A DNA stretch of 64,000 nt from contig JBBAAR010000003.1 in NCBI GenBank assembly GCA_041658185.1, forward strand, positions 1 through 64,000. The letters are read 5' to 3'. The stretch is from UBA8919 sp041658185 (GTDB lineage Bacteria; Elusimicrobiota; UBA8919). Below the pieces are notes generated by a model that made no database searches, had not been told where the DNA came from, and saw only the letters and a list, made by a program, of their open reading frames with translations. Position numbers and translations under genes: made by a program. Positions 1 to 8,277 of the stretch are shown here, piece after piece. The first letter of the stretch is position 1; every line of letters begins with the position of its first letter.

Positions 1-47
1 AAGCGATATGGTTTAAGCGTTAAGTTAAAAGCGTATGTTTTTTTCAT
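1..47 (-). CDS. 5' end of an unidentified gene (partial, runs off the window)
   Basis: An ATG at 47 is preceded by a good ribosome binding site (GGAGG about 6 bases upstream, on the complement of 53-57) and opens a frame reading MKKTYAFNLTLKPYR to the window edge. Only 15 codons are visible, so no function can be given. Its upstream region is a near copy of the promoter module ahead of the secreted protein gene at 270-1820, so the two genes are probably co-regulated. Confidence 0.5.
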   Translation of the reverse strand, partial: MKKTYAFNLTLKPYR

Positions 48-77
48 AGGTACCTCCGTTTGTCTGTTTCCACTTTT

Positions 78-204
78 ATTATACAAAATATATTGTAACT
101 TTTGGGTAACTTATTTGTAATTTATTTATGACTTTATTTGCCGGCGTTATTTAACATTGTTTCTCTTACGGTAAAAGTATAACAAAAAACTTTATTCCTG
201 TCAA
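78..204 (-). promoter_or_regulatory. Promoter module, copy 1: sigma70 promoter, four 11-bp direct repeats and a second -10
   Basis: Read on the minus strand: a consensus promoter TTGACA (204-199), 17-bp spacer, TATACT (181-176). Further downstream come four direct repeats of the type GTTACAAATAA whose cores lie at 128-132, 117-121, 106-110 and 95-99, exactly 11 bp apart. A TATAAT (83-78) begins 11 bp after the last core. The spacing resembles promoters activated by PhoB/PhoP-type OmpR-family regulators, where 11-bp direct repeats replace the -35 box; that identification is inference. About 25 bases separate the second -10 from the ATG at 47. The module recurs at 2008-2134 with close to 90% identity. 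Confidence 0.65.
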
Positions 205-269
205 TAGTTCGTTAAACATTTTTGAAATAAACAAAAAAATAACTAAAAACAAAAACCCTCTAATTCTAT

Positions 270-1820
270 TCACTGACTTATACTGATGTCGTCAACATAC
301 ATCTTTGCGCCGGGAGTTGTTGAGAAGCCCTCTATCTTCAGTTTGAGTACTCCGTTCCTGTTGGGTGTGCCGGAAACTTGCAACTGTTCCCACGTGTCCG
401 CAGATGCACTCATCGTTGCATTGCTGTTCACTCCCAGATTGTACAGTGTCAGTTTCGGCTTTGTTGCACTGCCGTAACTTGCGTTGTATCTTATGTATGC
501 TGTTATTGTTACAAGTTGTCCTGATTTCGCAGATACTTCCCACTCCCACAAACCGTCTCCGACAAATCCGAAACTGTTTGGTCCTGTGCGGGTCGTTATC
601 TTCTCCTGATACGTCCCCGGTTTTGTCCGCCAACTTACCGTCGCAGAATTGTTTGAACCCGCTACGTTTATCGCCTGAACATACCGGCTATATTGCTTGT
701 TCCTTGTCAAGCCGGTTTCTTCATAATACGTTGTATCTGCACTTAATGTCGCGAGCAAGCCGCCTGTTGATGTATAAATCTTGAAATTATCTTCCTGCGA
801 TGCTCCGGATGAATTGTCAGTCCAGTACCAGGTTATTTTTGTGAACGTGTTTGCCGTAACAGAACTTATAGCAGGCGCGTTCGGAATGACGGCGGGCGCG
901 AAAAGATTATCAATGTAAAAAGTATTGGCGGCATCGGCGTTGACTATAGTTACTATTATCCGGTCTATCGCATCCTTGTTGGCATTGGATACCGCAGATA
1001 TGTCCCAGGTTACTGTCTGATAAGTATCCGCCGGTGTGATGTTAGGCGTTATTTCCGTTGTAGTTCCGCCGGAGTCGTGGATACCTATTTTGATATTGCT
1101 TCCCGTTCTTGAAGAACGGATATCAAACTTGATTGTTGTCCTATCGGATAAATTTATAGTAGGCGAAACTGTACGAGTGAGGGTTTTGTTGAGTGATGTG
1201 ATTATAGTTGAAGTGGACTTCAGTGCGTAAGAGCCCTGCGTTTTGAGGGTGGATTCGGAAGAAGAAGTAATGTCCATATTTAAATTTACATTCCACCAAC
1301 CAAAAGCATTTGCATTATAATTCCAATTTTTAGCAGTAGTCCAATCTGAATTATTATCTGAATATTGTAAATCAAAATTTGCTCCTCTTACTCCATCATA
1401 AGAAGTATATGCACCGAATGAACTAAAAAAGTAGCCAGGAGCATCATAGGTAGCACTTACCCAACCAGTATTATTAGTTATCCATCCTATGTCAGAAGTA
1501 TTTGTTGCTCCGTCAAAAGCTGCACTTACTGGGTCTTGACCTAGAGACATAAAACCTCCACCCTTAGCAACTGTTGTTGGAATTCTCGCTGTTGCTCCAT
1601 CCATCCAACGATACTCACAAGTATTTGGAGCATGGCCATCGTTTACTGAAATCTGTATAATTCTCCAATACCTATGGGGAGAACTCACATATGCCGCTTG
1701 TGCGTTGACATCTGAATTATACTCCATATAATCAAGTTCCTGCGGAGCGGCGAATACTGGTACCGGTACAAAAGCGAGCATACTGAGAATAGAAATCAAA
1801 AAACCAAGTTTTTTAATCAT
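270..1820 (-). CDS. Secreted multi-domain protein: discoidin-like, carbohydrate-binding-like and fibronectin III-like domains
   Basis: The 516-residue product has a classical signal peptide (positively charged MIKK, hydrophobic core, cleavage near VFA-AP at residue 24-25). Residues about 45-175 contain a RYWRI strand and Trp/Tyr-rich segments typical of galactose-binding/discoidin (F5/8 type C) folds. Residues about 185-310 look like a beta-sandwich carbohydrate-binding module ending in an FYIDNL strand. Residues about 315-400 match a fibronectin III domain (ITWYWTDNSSG, RYVQAINVAGS), and residues 405-516 form a second sandwich ending in MYVDDISI. No catalytic domain is visible, so adhesion or glycan binding at the surface is the likely role. 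The start ATG has a nearby AGGTG site. The leader is unusual: a strong hairpin terminator and a tetranucleotide repeat lie between the promoters and the gene. Confidence 0.7.
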   Translation of the reverse strand: MIKKLGFLISILSMLAFVPVPVFAAPQELDYMEYNSDVNAQAAYVSSPHRYWRIIQISVNDGHAPNTCEYRWMDGATARIPTTVAKGGGFMSLGQDPVSAAFDGATNTSDIGWITNNTGWVSATYDAPGYFFSSFGAYTSYDGVRGANFDLQYSDNNSDWTTAKNWNYNANAFGWWNVNLNMDITSSSESTLKTQGSYALKSTSTIITSLNKTLTRTVSPTINLSDRTTIKFDIRSSRTGSNIKIGIHDSGGTTTEITPNITPADTYQTVTWDISAVSNANKDAIDRIIVTIVNADAANTFYIDNLFAPAVIPNAPAISSVTANTFTKITWYWTDNSSGASQEDNFKIYTSTGGLLATLSADTTYYEETGLTRNKQYSRYVQAINVAGSNNSATVSWRTKPGTYQEKITTRTGPNSFGFVGDGLWEWEVSAKSGQLVTITAYIRYNASYGSATKPKLTLYNLGVNSNATMSASADTWEQLQVSGTPNRNGVLKLKIEGFSTTPGAKMYVDDISISQ

Positions 1821-1842
1821 ATTTCACCTCAAAATAGGAAAT

Positions 1843-1875
1843 AAAAAACCAGCCCACATACTTGTGAACTGGTTT
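1843..1875 (-). terminator. Strong hairpin terminator within the leader of the secreted-protein gene
   Basis: Bases 1846-1857 pair with 1864-1875 in a 12-bp stem (AAACCAG/CTGGTTT plus five more pairs including G-T wobbles) around a 6-base loop. On the minus strand a run of Ts (complement of 1843-1848) follows. It lies only 25 bases upstream of the start codon at 1820 and downstream of both promoters, so it is either an attenuator or the end of an independent small RNA. The plus strand is also T-rich after the stem, so it could work in both directions. Confidence 0.7.
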
Positions 1876-1920
1876 CTTTCTTTTTTACTTCTATTTACCT
1901 TTTCCCTTTTATCTTTGACA

Positions 1921-1947
1921 TAGATAGATAGATAGATAGATAGATAA
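1921..1947. repeat. Tetranucleotide microsatellite (TAGA)n in a leader
   Basis: Six to seven uninterrupted TAGA units, read as TATC on the transcribed strand, lie between the two promoters and the terminator ahead of the secreted-protein gene. Tracts of this kind change length by slipped-strand mispairing, so phase or expression variation of the surface protein is possible. That is inference from position only. Confidence 0.8.
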
Positions 1948-2007
1948 GGAACTTAAATAACGAAAATTATGCGTTTTAATGATATTTGTCTGCGTTTTCA
2001 TACTATT

Positions 2008-2134
2008 ATTATACATAATCTATTGTAACTTTTGGGTAACTTATTTGTAACTTTTTTGTGACTTTATTTGCAGGCGTTATTATACATTTCTTCGCTTACG
2101 GTAAAAGTATAACAAAAAACTTTAATCCTGTCAA
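2008..2134 (-). promoter_or_regulatory. Promoter module, copy 2, upstream of the secreted-protein gene
   Basis: Minus-strand TTGACA (2134-2129), 17-bp spacer and TATACT (2111-2106) form a consensus promoter. Four 11-bp direct repeats with cores at 2058-2062, 2047-2051, 2036-2040 and 2025-2029 follow, then TATAAT at 2013-2008. The arrangement matches copy 1 at 78-204 base for base over most of its length. Transcripts from the second -10 would carry a leader of about 180 bases. The rest of the gap (2143-2300) shows no gene or recognisable signal. Confidence 0.65.
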
Positions 2135-2300
2135 TAGTTTTATCACCCCTTTAAGTTTCTTTCCGGGAAAACGTGACGTTTAACACTTTCTACTTGATTT
2201 CCACTTATATGTGAACTTTGACCCGCCTTATTCGCTCACTTGTTTATCTTTAGTTCTTTTTCCAGTTCCCTGTTAACAAAAATCTTGTCAAGTGCTTTTT

Positions 2301-3986
2301 TTATTTTCTTAAAAATTTTTTATCAAGTTCGTCTTTTGTGATTTTGATTATGGTCGGTCTTCCGTGAGGGCAGGCGTAGGGATTTTCGCATTCAAATAAT
2401 TCTTCCAAAAGTTTTATTGATTCCGCATCCGTTAGTTTGTCGCCTGATTTTATGGCGGTTTTGCAGGCGGTTTTTATTATATCGTCAAGCAGCGTTGCGG
2501 ATGTCTCGCTTATTTCCCCGACTTTTTTCTTTCTTATTATTTCGGTGATTATATTTACAGCGGATGCCTCGCCGATAATAGACGGGACCGATTTAACAAT
2601 ATATGAATTTTTGCCGAATTCTTCAATAATAAATCCGATTTTTTCTAAACGGTCTTTTAATGTGGAAAGTATATCAAACTCTTTGGGTGACATTTCAATA
2701 TTTACGGGTATAAGTAAGTTTTGCACGGGCAGGATTTTTTTATCAATACTTTTTCTGAATTTTTCATAAAGAATTTTTTCCTGTGCGGCGTGCTGGTCAA
2801 CAATAAAAAGATTTTCGTTCTCCTGCGCCAGTATGTACAATTCAAAAATTCTTCCGATGTGCCGTAATGCCGGTTTTTTTTGTTCAAACTGCGTTTGCAA
2901 ACGTTGTTTGTCTTCGGCAGTGTATCCGGTAGTTTGTTCGGAAATTTGTCCAAAGGCGTCAGTTTTTTGATATGGCGCATAGGAAATTTCAGGTATCGTT
3001 TCTTTTGTAACAATGTGATTTCGTATTGTCTGATAAATCACCGAATAAATCGCTCCCTCGTCCTTAAATTTAATTTCCCTTTTTGTCGGATGGACGTTCA
3101 CATCAATTATATCAGGTTTGATTTCAAACACTAAAAAAACCGCAGGGTTTTCGTTTCCCTTCAAAAACTCGCGATAACCATTTTTAACGGCACTTAGAAT
3201 CATTCTAGAGTTTATAGGTCTTTTATTAACCGACATAAAAATTCTGTTTCTGCTCAAAAATTTTATTTCCGGTTTGCTTATAAAACCTTGAATTGAGATT
3301 TTTTCATGTTGTAGGTGCAGTTCAATAAGTTCATTAAGGAATTCATTCCCGAAAATTTGCGCTATGCGAATTTTCAAGTCATTTGCCGGAGAATAAGAAA
3401 AAAGTTCTTTACCGTCGGCTGTCAGAGAAAACGCGATATTAAAATTAACCAGTGCGTAATCCGTTAAAATAGAAATTATTTTGTTTTTTTCGGTGTTGTC
3501 CGATTTAAGAAATTTCAGCCGCGCGGGAATATTCTGAAGAATATTTTTTATCTCAACTGTCGTGCCGGCAGGAACTCCGATGTCCTGTAAATTTGTTAAT
3601 TTGCCGTCCGCAATCTCCAGCAAAAAACCTGTTTTTGTATCCGGCGGTTTTGTGGTGATTAACATTTGCGAAACGGACGCTATTGACGGCAACGCTTCGC
3701 CTCTGAAACCCAGAGTATGGATTTTATCCAAATCCGTTATGTCGGAAATTTTGCTTGTTGAGTGTCTTTCAATAGACAGAATCGCATCTTCTTTTGACAT
3801 TCCGCAGCCGTCATCTGAAACGGATATGAGTTCCCTGCCGCTGTTTTTTATTTTAACCGTTATGTTTTTTGCGCCGGAATCCAAAGAGTTTTCAACAAGT
3901 TCTTTTACGACGGAAGCGGGACGCTCTATTACTTCGCCGGCAGCAATTTTGTTTATCAAATCTAACGAGAGAACTTTTATTTTCAT
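2301..3986 (-). CDS. mutL: DNA mismatch repair protein MutL (endonuclease type)
   Basis: This 561-residue MutL carries the GHKL ATPase motifs in order: ENSLD near residue 33, DDGCGM near 58 and GFRGEAL near 92. The C-terminal dimerisation domain has the metal-binding endonuclease motif DQHAAQEKILYE and the CPHGRP motif. It should therefore nick the strand under repair itself, as in bacteria without MutH. I start it at the ATG at 3986, giving MKIKVLSLDLINKIAAGEV; an upstream in-frame TTG at 4013 would add nine non-conserved residues from a repeat element. It is the last gene of a miaB-mutS-pilZ-mutL run. Confidence 0.95.
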   Translation of the reverse strand: MKIKVLSLDLINKIAAGEVIERPASVVKELVENSLDSGAKNITVKIKNSGRELISVSDDGCGMSKEDAILSIERHSTSKISDITDLDKIHTLGFRGEALPSIASVSQMLITTKPPDTKTGFLLEIADGKLTNLQDIGVPAGTTVEIKNILQNIPARLKFLKSDNTEKNKIISILTDYALVNFNIAFSLTADGKELFSYSPANDLKIRIAQIFGNEFLNELIELHLQHEKISIQGFISKPEIKFLSRNRIFMSVNKRPINSRMILSAVKNGYREFLKGNENPAVFLVFEIKPDIIDVNVHPTKREIKFKDEGAIYSVIYQTIRNHIVTKETIPEISYAPYQKTDAFGQISEQTTGYTAEDKQRLQTQFEQKKPALRHIGRIFELYILAQENENLFIVDQHAAQEKILYEKFRKSIDKKILPVQNLLIPVNIEMSPKEFDILSTLKDRLEKIGFIIEEFGKNSYIVKSVPSIIGEASAVNIITEIIRKKKVGEISETSATLLDDIIKTACKTAIKSGDKLTDAESIKLLEELFECENPYACPHGRPTIIKITKDELDKKFLRK

Positions 3987-3993
3987 ACTAATC

Positions 3994-4080
3994 ACGGAAC
4001 AGACACAGAACAAGACACGGAATGGACACGGAAAGTTCTACTTCAGTTCTGTGTGTGAGTTCCGAGTCAGTTCCGTGCTC
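3994..4080. repeat. Dispersed intergenic repeat rich in GGAAC/GTTCC (copy 1)
   Basis: The 19 bases at 3994-4012 are the exact reverse complement of 9773-9791, and the 15 bases at 4059-4073 are the reverse complement of 9758-9772. Variants of GACACGGAA and TTCTGTGTG fill the rest. The element sits between the PilZ gene and mutL and supplies the alternative TTG start of mutL. No coding capacity is apparent. Confidence 0.6.
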
Positions 4081-4081
4081 T

Positions 4082-4522
4082 TCAATAATGTCCTTTTGCA
4101 ACTCGCTGACAGTGCTCAAAATAATCGCACCCTTTTTTACAAACCGGTTTTTCGCCGAGAAGAATCCTCGTTTCGCAGGAGTCAAAATCATCAGCCATTT
4201 TGTTAATTTTTTTTGCAATATCATTAGGCATATTTATAAATTGAATTCCTATTATATATGAACCCTCTTTATTTTCGCATCTTACGACCCTGCTTTTAAC
4301 ATTGTCAATTTTTAGGTCTTTTAAGTCAAAAGAAATTAAAATATTTTTACCTACGGGCAGCGGCGAAAAAGTTAAAAGTGCCATTCCGCCGGCAGAAAGA
4401 TTTGCCATAATCGCAGGACTTGATATTCCGGCTTTTGAATCTTGCGTGCGGATTAAAACTGGTTTTATCAGATGATATAGAACCGGAAATCTTTTGAATT
4501 TCCTTTTTTCAGCGTCGTTCAC
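4082..4522 (-). CDS. PilZ domain protein with a cysteine-rich tail
   Basis: The 146-residue protein has the c-di-GMP-binding PilZ signature: an N-terminal RKFKR (RxxxR type) near residue 7 and NLSAGG (D/NxSxxG type) near residue 42. A C-terminal tail contains four cysteines (CETR, CKKGC, EHC), unusual for a single-domain PilZ protein and suggestive of metal binding. It overlaps the end of mutS by 14 bases and lies just upstream of mutL, so it should be co-transcribed with mismatch repair genes. Binding c-di-GMP is expected from the motifs; any link to mismatch repair is unproven. Confidence 0.8.
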   Translation of the reverse strand: MNDAEKRKFKRFPVLYHLIKPVLIRTQDSKAGISSPAIMANLSAGGMALLTFSPLPVGKNILISFDLKDLKIDNVKSRVVRCENKEGSYIIGIQFINMPNDIAKKINKMADDFDSCETRILLGEKPVCKKGCDYFEHCQRVAKGHY

Positions 4523-7151
4523 TTATTCTCCCTTTCCAGTCATAAATTTTCTTTAATGCATCTAACGGTTTCAGTTCATCGGGATTGGTTTTTTCAATTT
4601 CATCAAGCACGGGTGAATTTGTAAGAACTTTTTCATCCGGCGGAGTAAAAAGTTCCGGCTGTTGGGGATTTTTTTTATTGTAATTTTTTTCAAAAAAGGC
4701 AAGAAGTTCTTCCGACCTGTCAATCACTTTTTTTGGCAATCCGGCAATTTTTGCTACATGTATTCCGTAGGACTTATCTGCACAGCCCTCAACAATTTTG
4801 TGAAGAAAAAGAACGTCATCTTTCCATTCCTTAACCGCTACGCTTAAATTAATTATTTCACTGTCGTAGATATCGGCAAGTTCCGTCAGTTCAAAATAAT
4901 GCGTCGCAAAAAGTACTTTGGCGCCGAGAGGTCTCAAATATTCAATCGTCGCCCATGCGATGGAAAGTCCGTCAAAAGTAGAAGTTCCCCTCCCGACCTC
5001 ATCAAGCAGAATAAAACTTTTTTTTGTCGCGTTGCTCAAAATGTTTGAAACCTCTTTCATCTCAACCATAAATGTTGATTCGCCCTGCGTCAGACGGTCG
5101 GAAGCCCCTATTCTCGTAAATATGGAATCAACAATTCCTATTTCCGCTTCTTTTGCCGGCACAAAACTTCCCATCTGCGCCATAATAATAATAAGTGCCG
5201 TTTGTCGTAAATAAGTTGACTTGCCTGACATATTCGGTCCTGTAATTATGGCTATTCTTTTTTCGTTATCAAGTAAAATATCATTCGGGACGAACTGTCC
5301 GCCTAAAATTTTTTCTATAACAGGATGCCGTCCGTCGGTAATTTTTATAGTTGATGTGGAATTTACGCTCGGTCTTATGTATCTGTTTTCGCAGGCTTGT
5401 TCCGATAATGACGAAAACATATCAATGCCTGCGATTGCTTTTGCGTTGGTCTGGATTATTTCAATATCCCGCATAATTTCCTGGCGGATTTTCAGGAATA
5501 TCTCATATTCAAGTGCGGATATTTTTTCTTCCGCCCCAAAAATCATTGCCTCTTTCTGTTTAAGGGCTTCAGTAATAAATCTTTCCCCGTTTGCGATAGT
5601 TTGTTTTCTTATATAATCCTGCGGCGTCTTGTCAAGGTTGGCTTTCGTAATTTCAATAAAATATCCGAATACTGAATTGTATCTGACCTTCAAAGATTGT
5701 ATTTGTGTTCTTTGCTTTTCGTCTGCCTCAAATTTTGCAATCCAGTCCTTCGCATTTCTTGAAATAAATTTTAGTTCATCAAGGTCGCTATTGTATCCGG
5801 TTTTTATAAGTCCGCCTTCTTTAATGGTTGCCGGCGGCTCGTTCACTATTGATTTTTCAATAAGATTTACAACGTCATCAACCGTTTTTAAGTCGGAAAA
5901 ATAATTTTTTATAATTTCCGAACTGCCTAAAAAATCGGAAGATTTAATCGTCTCCGAGATTTTGCTTTTTATCAGAGGTATCACCATCAGACTTTTTTTA
6001 AGTGCAACCAAATCCCTGCCGTTTGCCGTCTGTGCGGAAATTCTTGAAAGCAACCGTTCTATATCCTGACAGTTTTTCAATATCTCCCGTATTTCCATCC
6101 GCAAAAGCCCGTTTGTGATAAAAAACTCAACCGCATCCTGTCTTTCGGAAATATCTTTTATATCCAAAAGCGGTTCCAGAATGGACTTTCTTAAAAATCG
6201 CGCACCCATTGATGTAACCGTTTTGTCCATTATTTCAAAAAGTGAACCGGTTCGAGTTGCCGAAGAAATACCTTCTACAAGTTCAAGATTTTTTATTACC
6301 AGTTCATCCAGAGCCATAAAATCATTGTCGGTAATTTTTCTGATTTTCCTTATATTAGTTAACACATCCGGTTGCGTTTTTTCTATGTAAGAAATAATCG
6401 CAGAACATACAATTTTAGTATTTTCATCCCAAAGGGATTCCCTTCGGTCATTTTCTATATTTGTAATTTCAAACTTTAATAAAATATCTTTGGCAATTTC
6501 CGGCGAAAAGTTTATATCGTCCATAAAAGTCAGTACTGTTTTTTCTTTTTTTATTGTTTTTATAAGATTTGTATTTTCCTGCTCGGATTTTGGAAGAATT
6601 ATTTCCGAAGGAGTATATTTTGCAAGTTGCATATTTAATTTTCTATAGTGTCGGTCGCCGGAGATTGTCTGGTAAAAAAAATCGCCGGTTGAAACATCAA
6701 TAAAAGCAACTGCAAAATGACATAAAGTGTCATTCTGAATCTCGGTATTCTCGGGATGAGGAATCGCAAAAGGGTAAATCGCACACAAAAAATTATTTAT
6801 TTTTGCCTCAAGCAGATTTTCTTCCAAAACGGTGCCTGACGTGATAACCCTGACAACCTCTCTTTTTACAAGTCCTTTTGACTTTGACGGGTCTTCCATT
6901 TGCTCACATATTGCGACGCTAAAACCCTCTTTTATCAAACGGGCAACATAGTATTTGTAAGAATGGTGAGGAATTCCGCACATCGGCACATTCTGACGGG
7001 ATGTAAGTGTTAGCCGTAAAACCTTGGAGGCCGTTTTCGCATCGTCGTCAAACATTTCGTAAAAATCGCCGAGCCGGAAAAACAAAATTGAGTTTTTATG
7101 TTTGTTTTTTATCAGATGGTACTGGTTCATTAAAGGCGTGAGTTTTGACAT
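4509..7151 (-). CDS. mutS: DNA mismatch repair protein MutS
   Basis: An 880-residue MutS of normal length. The N-terminal mismatch-recognition domain has the Phe-X-Glu motif in GDFYEMF near residue 30. The C-terminal ABC ATPase has Walker A GPNMSGKST near residue 640, the FMVEMKE segment and Walker B FILLDEVGRGTS. It recognises mismatches and recruits MutL, encoded two genes downstream. It starts 36 bases after the miaB stop and runs 14 bases into the PilZ gene, so the genes form an operon. Confidence 0.97.
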   Translation of the reverse strand: MSKLTPLMNQYHLIKNKHKNSILFFRLGDFYEMFDDDAKTASKVLRLTLTSRQNVPMCGIPHHSYKYYVARLIKEGFSVAICEQMEDPSKSKGLVKREVVRVITSGTVLEENLLEAKINNFLCAIYPFAIPHPENTEIQNDTLCHFAVAFIDVSTGDFFYQTISGDRHYRKLNMQLAKYTPSEIILPKSEQENTNLIKTIKKEKTVLTFMDDINFSPEIAKDILLKFEITNIENDRRESLWDENTKIVCSAIISYIEKTQPDVLTNIRKIRKITDNDFMALDELVIKNLELVEGISSATRTGSLFEIMDKTVTSMGARFLRKSILEPLLDIKDISERQDAVEFFITNGLLRMEIREILKNCQDIERLLSRISAQTANGRDLVALKKSLMVIPLIKSKISETIKSSDFLGSSEIIKNYFSDLKTVDDVVNLIEKSIVNEPPATIKEGGLIKTGYNSDLDELKFISRNAKDWIAKFEADEKQRTQIQSLKVRYNSVFGYFIEITKANLDKTPQDYIRKQTIANGERFITEALKQKEAMIFGAEEKISALEYEIFLKIRQEIMRDIEIIQTNAKAIAGIDMFSSLSEQACENRYIRPSVNSTSTIKITDGRHPVIEKILGGQFVPNDILLDNEKRIAIITGPNMSGKSTYLRQTALIIIMAQMGSFVPAKEAEIGIVDSIFTRIGASDRLTQGESTFMVEMKEVSNILSNATKKSFILLDEVGRGTSTFDGLSIAWATIEYLRPLGAKVLFATHYFELTELADIYDSEIINLSVAVKEWKDDVLFLHKIVEGCADKSYGIHVAKIAGLPKKVIDRSEELLAFFEKNYNKKNPQQPELFTPPDEKVLTNSPVLDEIEKTNPDELKPLDALKKIYDWKGRISERR

Positions 7152-7186
7152 AAAAAAAGGTTTTTTAAATTTTAACAGGGAATCTA

Positions 7187-8254
7187 CTATACGCTATTAT
7201 AAAAAATTGTGTTTAATCTTGCAAGTCTTTCCTTTTTGATTTCCGCTGTCACGTCGTCTTTCATTTTAAATGCTTTCGTATTTTCTCTCGGTGAATATTT
7301 AAAAGTGAATGCCGATTTGAAGCCGGCTTTTTTTATGATGTCCAGTGTCTGCTGAAAATCTTTTTCAGTTTCGGCGGGAAATCCGACAATTATATCAGTT
7401 GTAACGGCAACGTCCGGTATTTTTTTTCTAAGTTTTTTAATAATTTTTAGATATTTTTCTCCGGTATATTTCCTGTTCATAAGTTTAAGAATTTTATTTG
7501 AACCGGACTGCACCGGAAGATGAATCTGCCGCGAGACCTTTTTACATAAAGCGATTGCGTTAATGATTTTGTCGGACATATCTTTCGGATGACTGGTCAT
7601 AAAACCAATTTTTTTTATTTGAGGAATTTTATTAAGTTCAATCAGCAAATCGGAAAAATCAAACTTACCGGATTTATAACTGTTGACATTTTGTCCGAGC
7701 AAGGTTATCTCGCTCCTGCCATGTGAAATAAGTTTTTTTATATCGGCAAGTATATCTTTTTTAGGTCTTGATATTTCACATCCCCGCACCGCCGGGACTA
7801 CGCAGTACGAGCAGAAATTGGAGCAGCCTTTTGTTATGGTTACGAATTCTATCCCTTTGCCTTTTAATTTTTGAATTTTGGTTTTTTTCCGTTTTTGGTC
7901 AACAATATCTTTGATTATTACCGGAAATTTTTCTATTTCGGATGCGGGAATTATTTTATCAATATAGGGGAACTTTTTTTTAAGTTTTTCTTTCAGCCGT
8001 GAAGCAACGCACCCCGCTACAAAAATTTTTAATTTAGCATTTTTAATTTTTAATTGCTTCAATTCCCCGATAAAACTGAACGCTCTTTCCTCAGCGTGTT
8101 GCCTAACCGTGCAGGTGTTGACTAAAATGATATCAGCGTTTTCCGGTTTTATAGTCGGTGAATATCCGCTATTGATAAGTGTTCCTGCCATAAAATCCGA
8201 ATCGACAACATTCATCTGGCAACCGAAAGTTCTGATAAAAAATGTTTTATTCAC
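7187..8254 (-). CDS. miaB: tRNA methylthiotransferase MiaB, lacking the TRAM domain
   Basis: Radical-SAM methylthiotransferase that adds ms2 to i6A37 in tRNA. The N-terminal UPF0004 domain has FGCQMN, NTCTVR and AGCVA with its three cluster cysteines. The radical SAM motif is GCSNFCSYC near residue 143, followed by the SRP and LPVQSGS motifs. At 355 residues it is about 80 shorter than usual. It ends after RLARLNTIFYNSV, exactly where the linker to the C-terminal TRAM RNA-binding domain should begin, and only 35 bases remain before mutS. The start is GTG. The missing TRAM domain could reduce tRNA binding or be a lineage feature; MtaB/RimO are alternatives but the motifs favour MiaB. Confidence 0.88.
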   Translation of the reverse strand: MNKTFFIRTFGCQMNVVDSDFMAGTLINSGYSPTIKPENADIILVNTCTVRQHAEERAFSFIGELKQLKIKNAKLKIFVAGCVASRLKEKLKKKFPYIDKIIPASEIEKFPVIIKDIVDQKRKKTKIQKLKGKGIEFVTITKGCSNFCSYCVVPAVRGCEISRPKKDILADIKKLISHGRSEITLLGQNVNSYKSGKFDFSDLLIELNKIPQIKKIGFMTSHPKDMSDKIINAIALCKKVSRQIHLPVQSGSNKILKLMNRKYTGEKYLKIIKKLRKKIPDVAVTTDIIVGFPAETEKDFQQTLDIIKKAGFKSAFTFKYSPRENTKAFKMKDDVTAEIKKERLARLNTIFYNSV

Positions 8255-8277
8255 GGAAATGTTACGCTATGCGAAAA

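Noticed and set aside
1921..1947. Possible CRISPR-like array
   Set aside because: The unit is a bare 4-bp microsatellite with no spacers; no cas genes are in the window.
3562..4206. 214-codon plus-strand frame opposite mutL and the PilZ gene
   Set aside because: Antisense to two real genes and a repeat; composition is that of a complement shadow.
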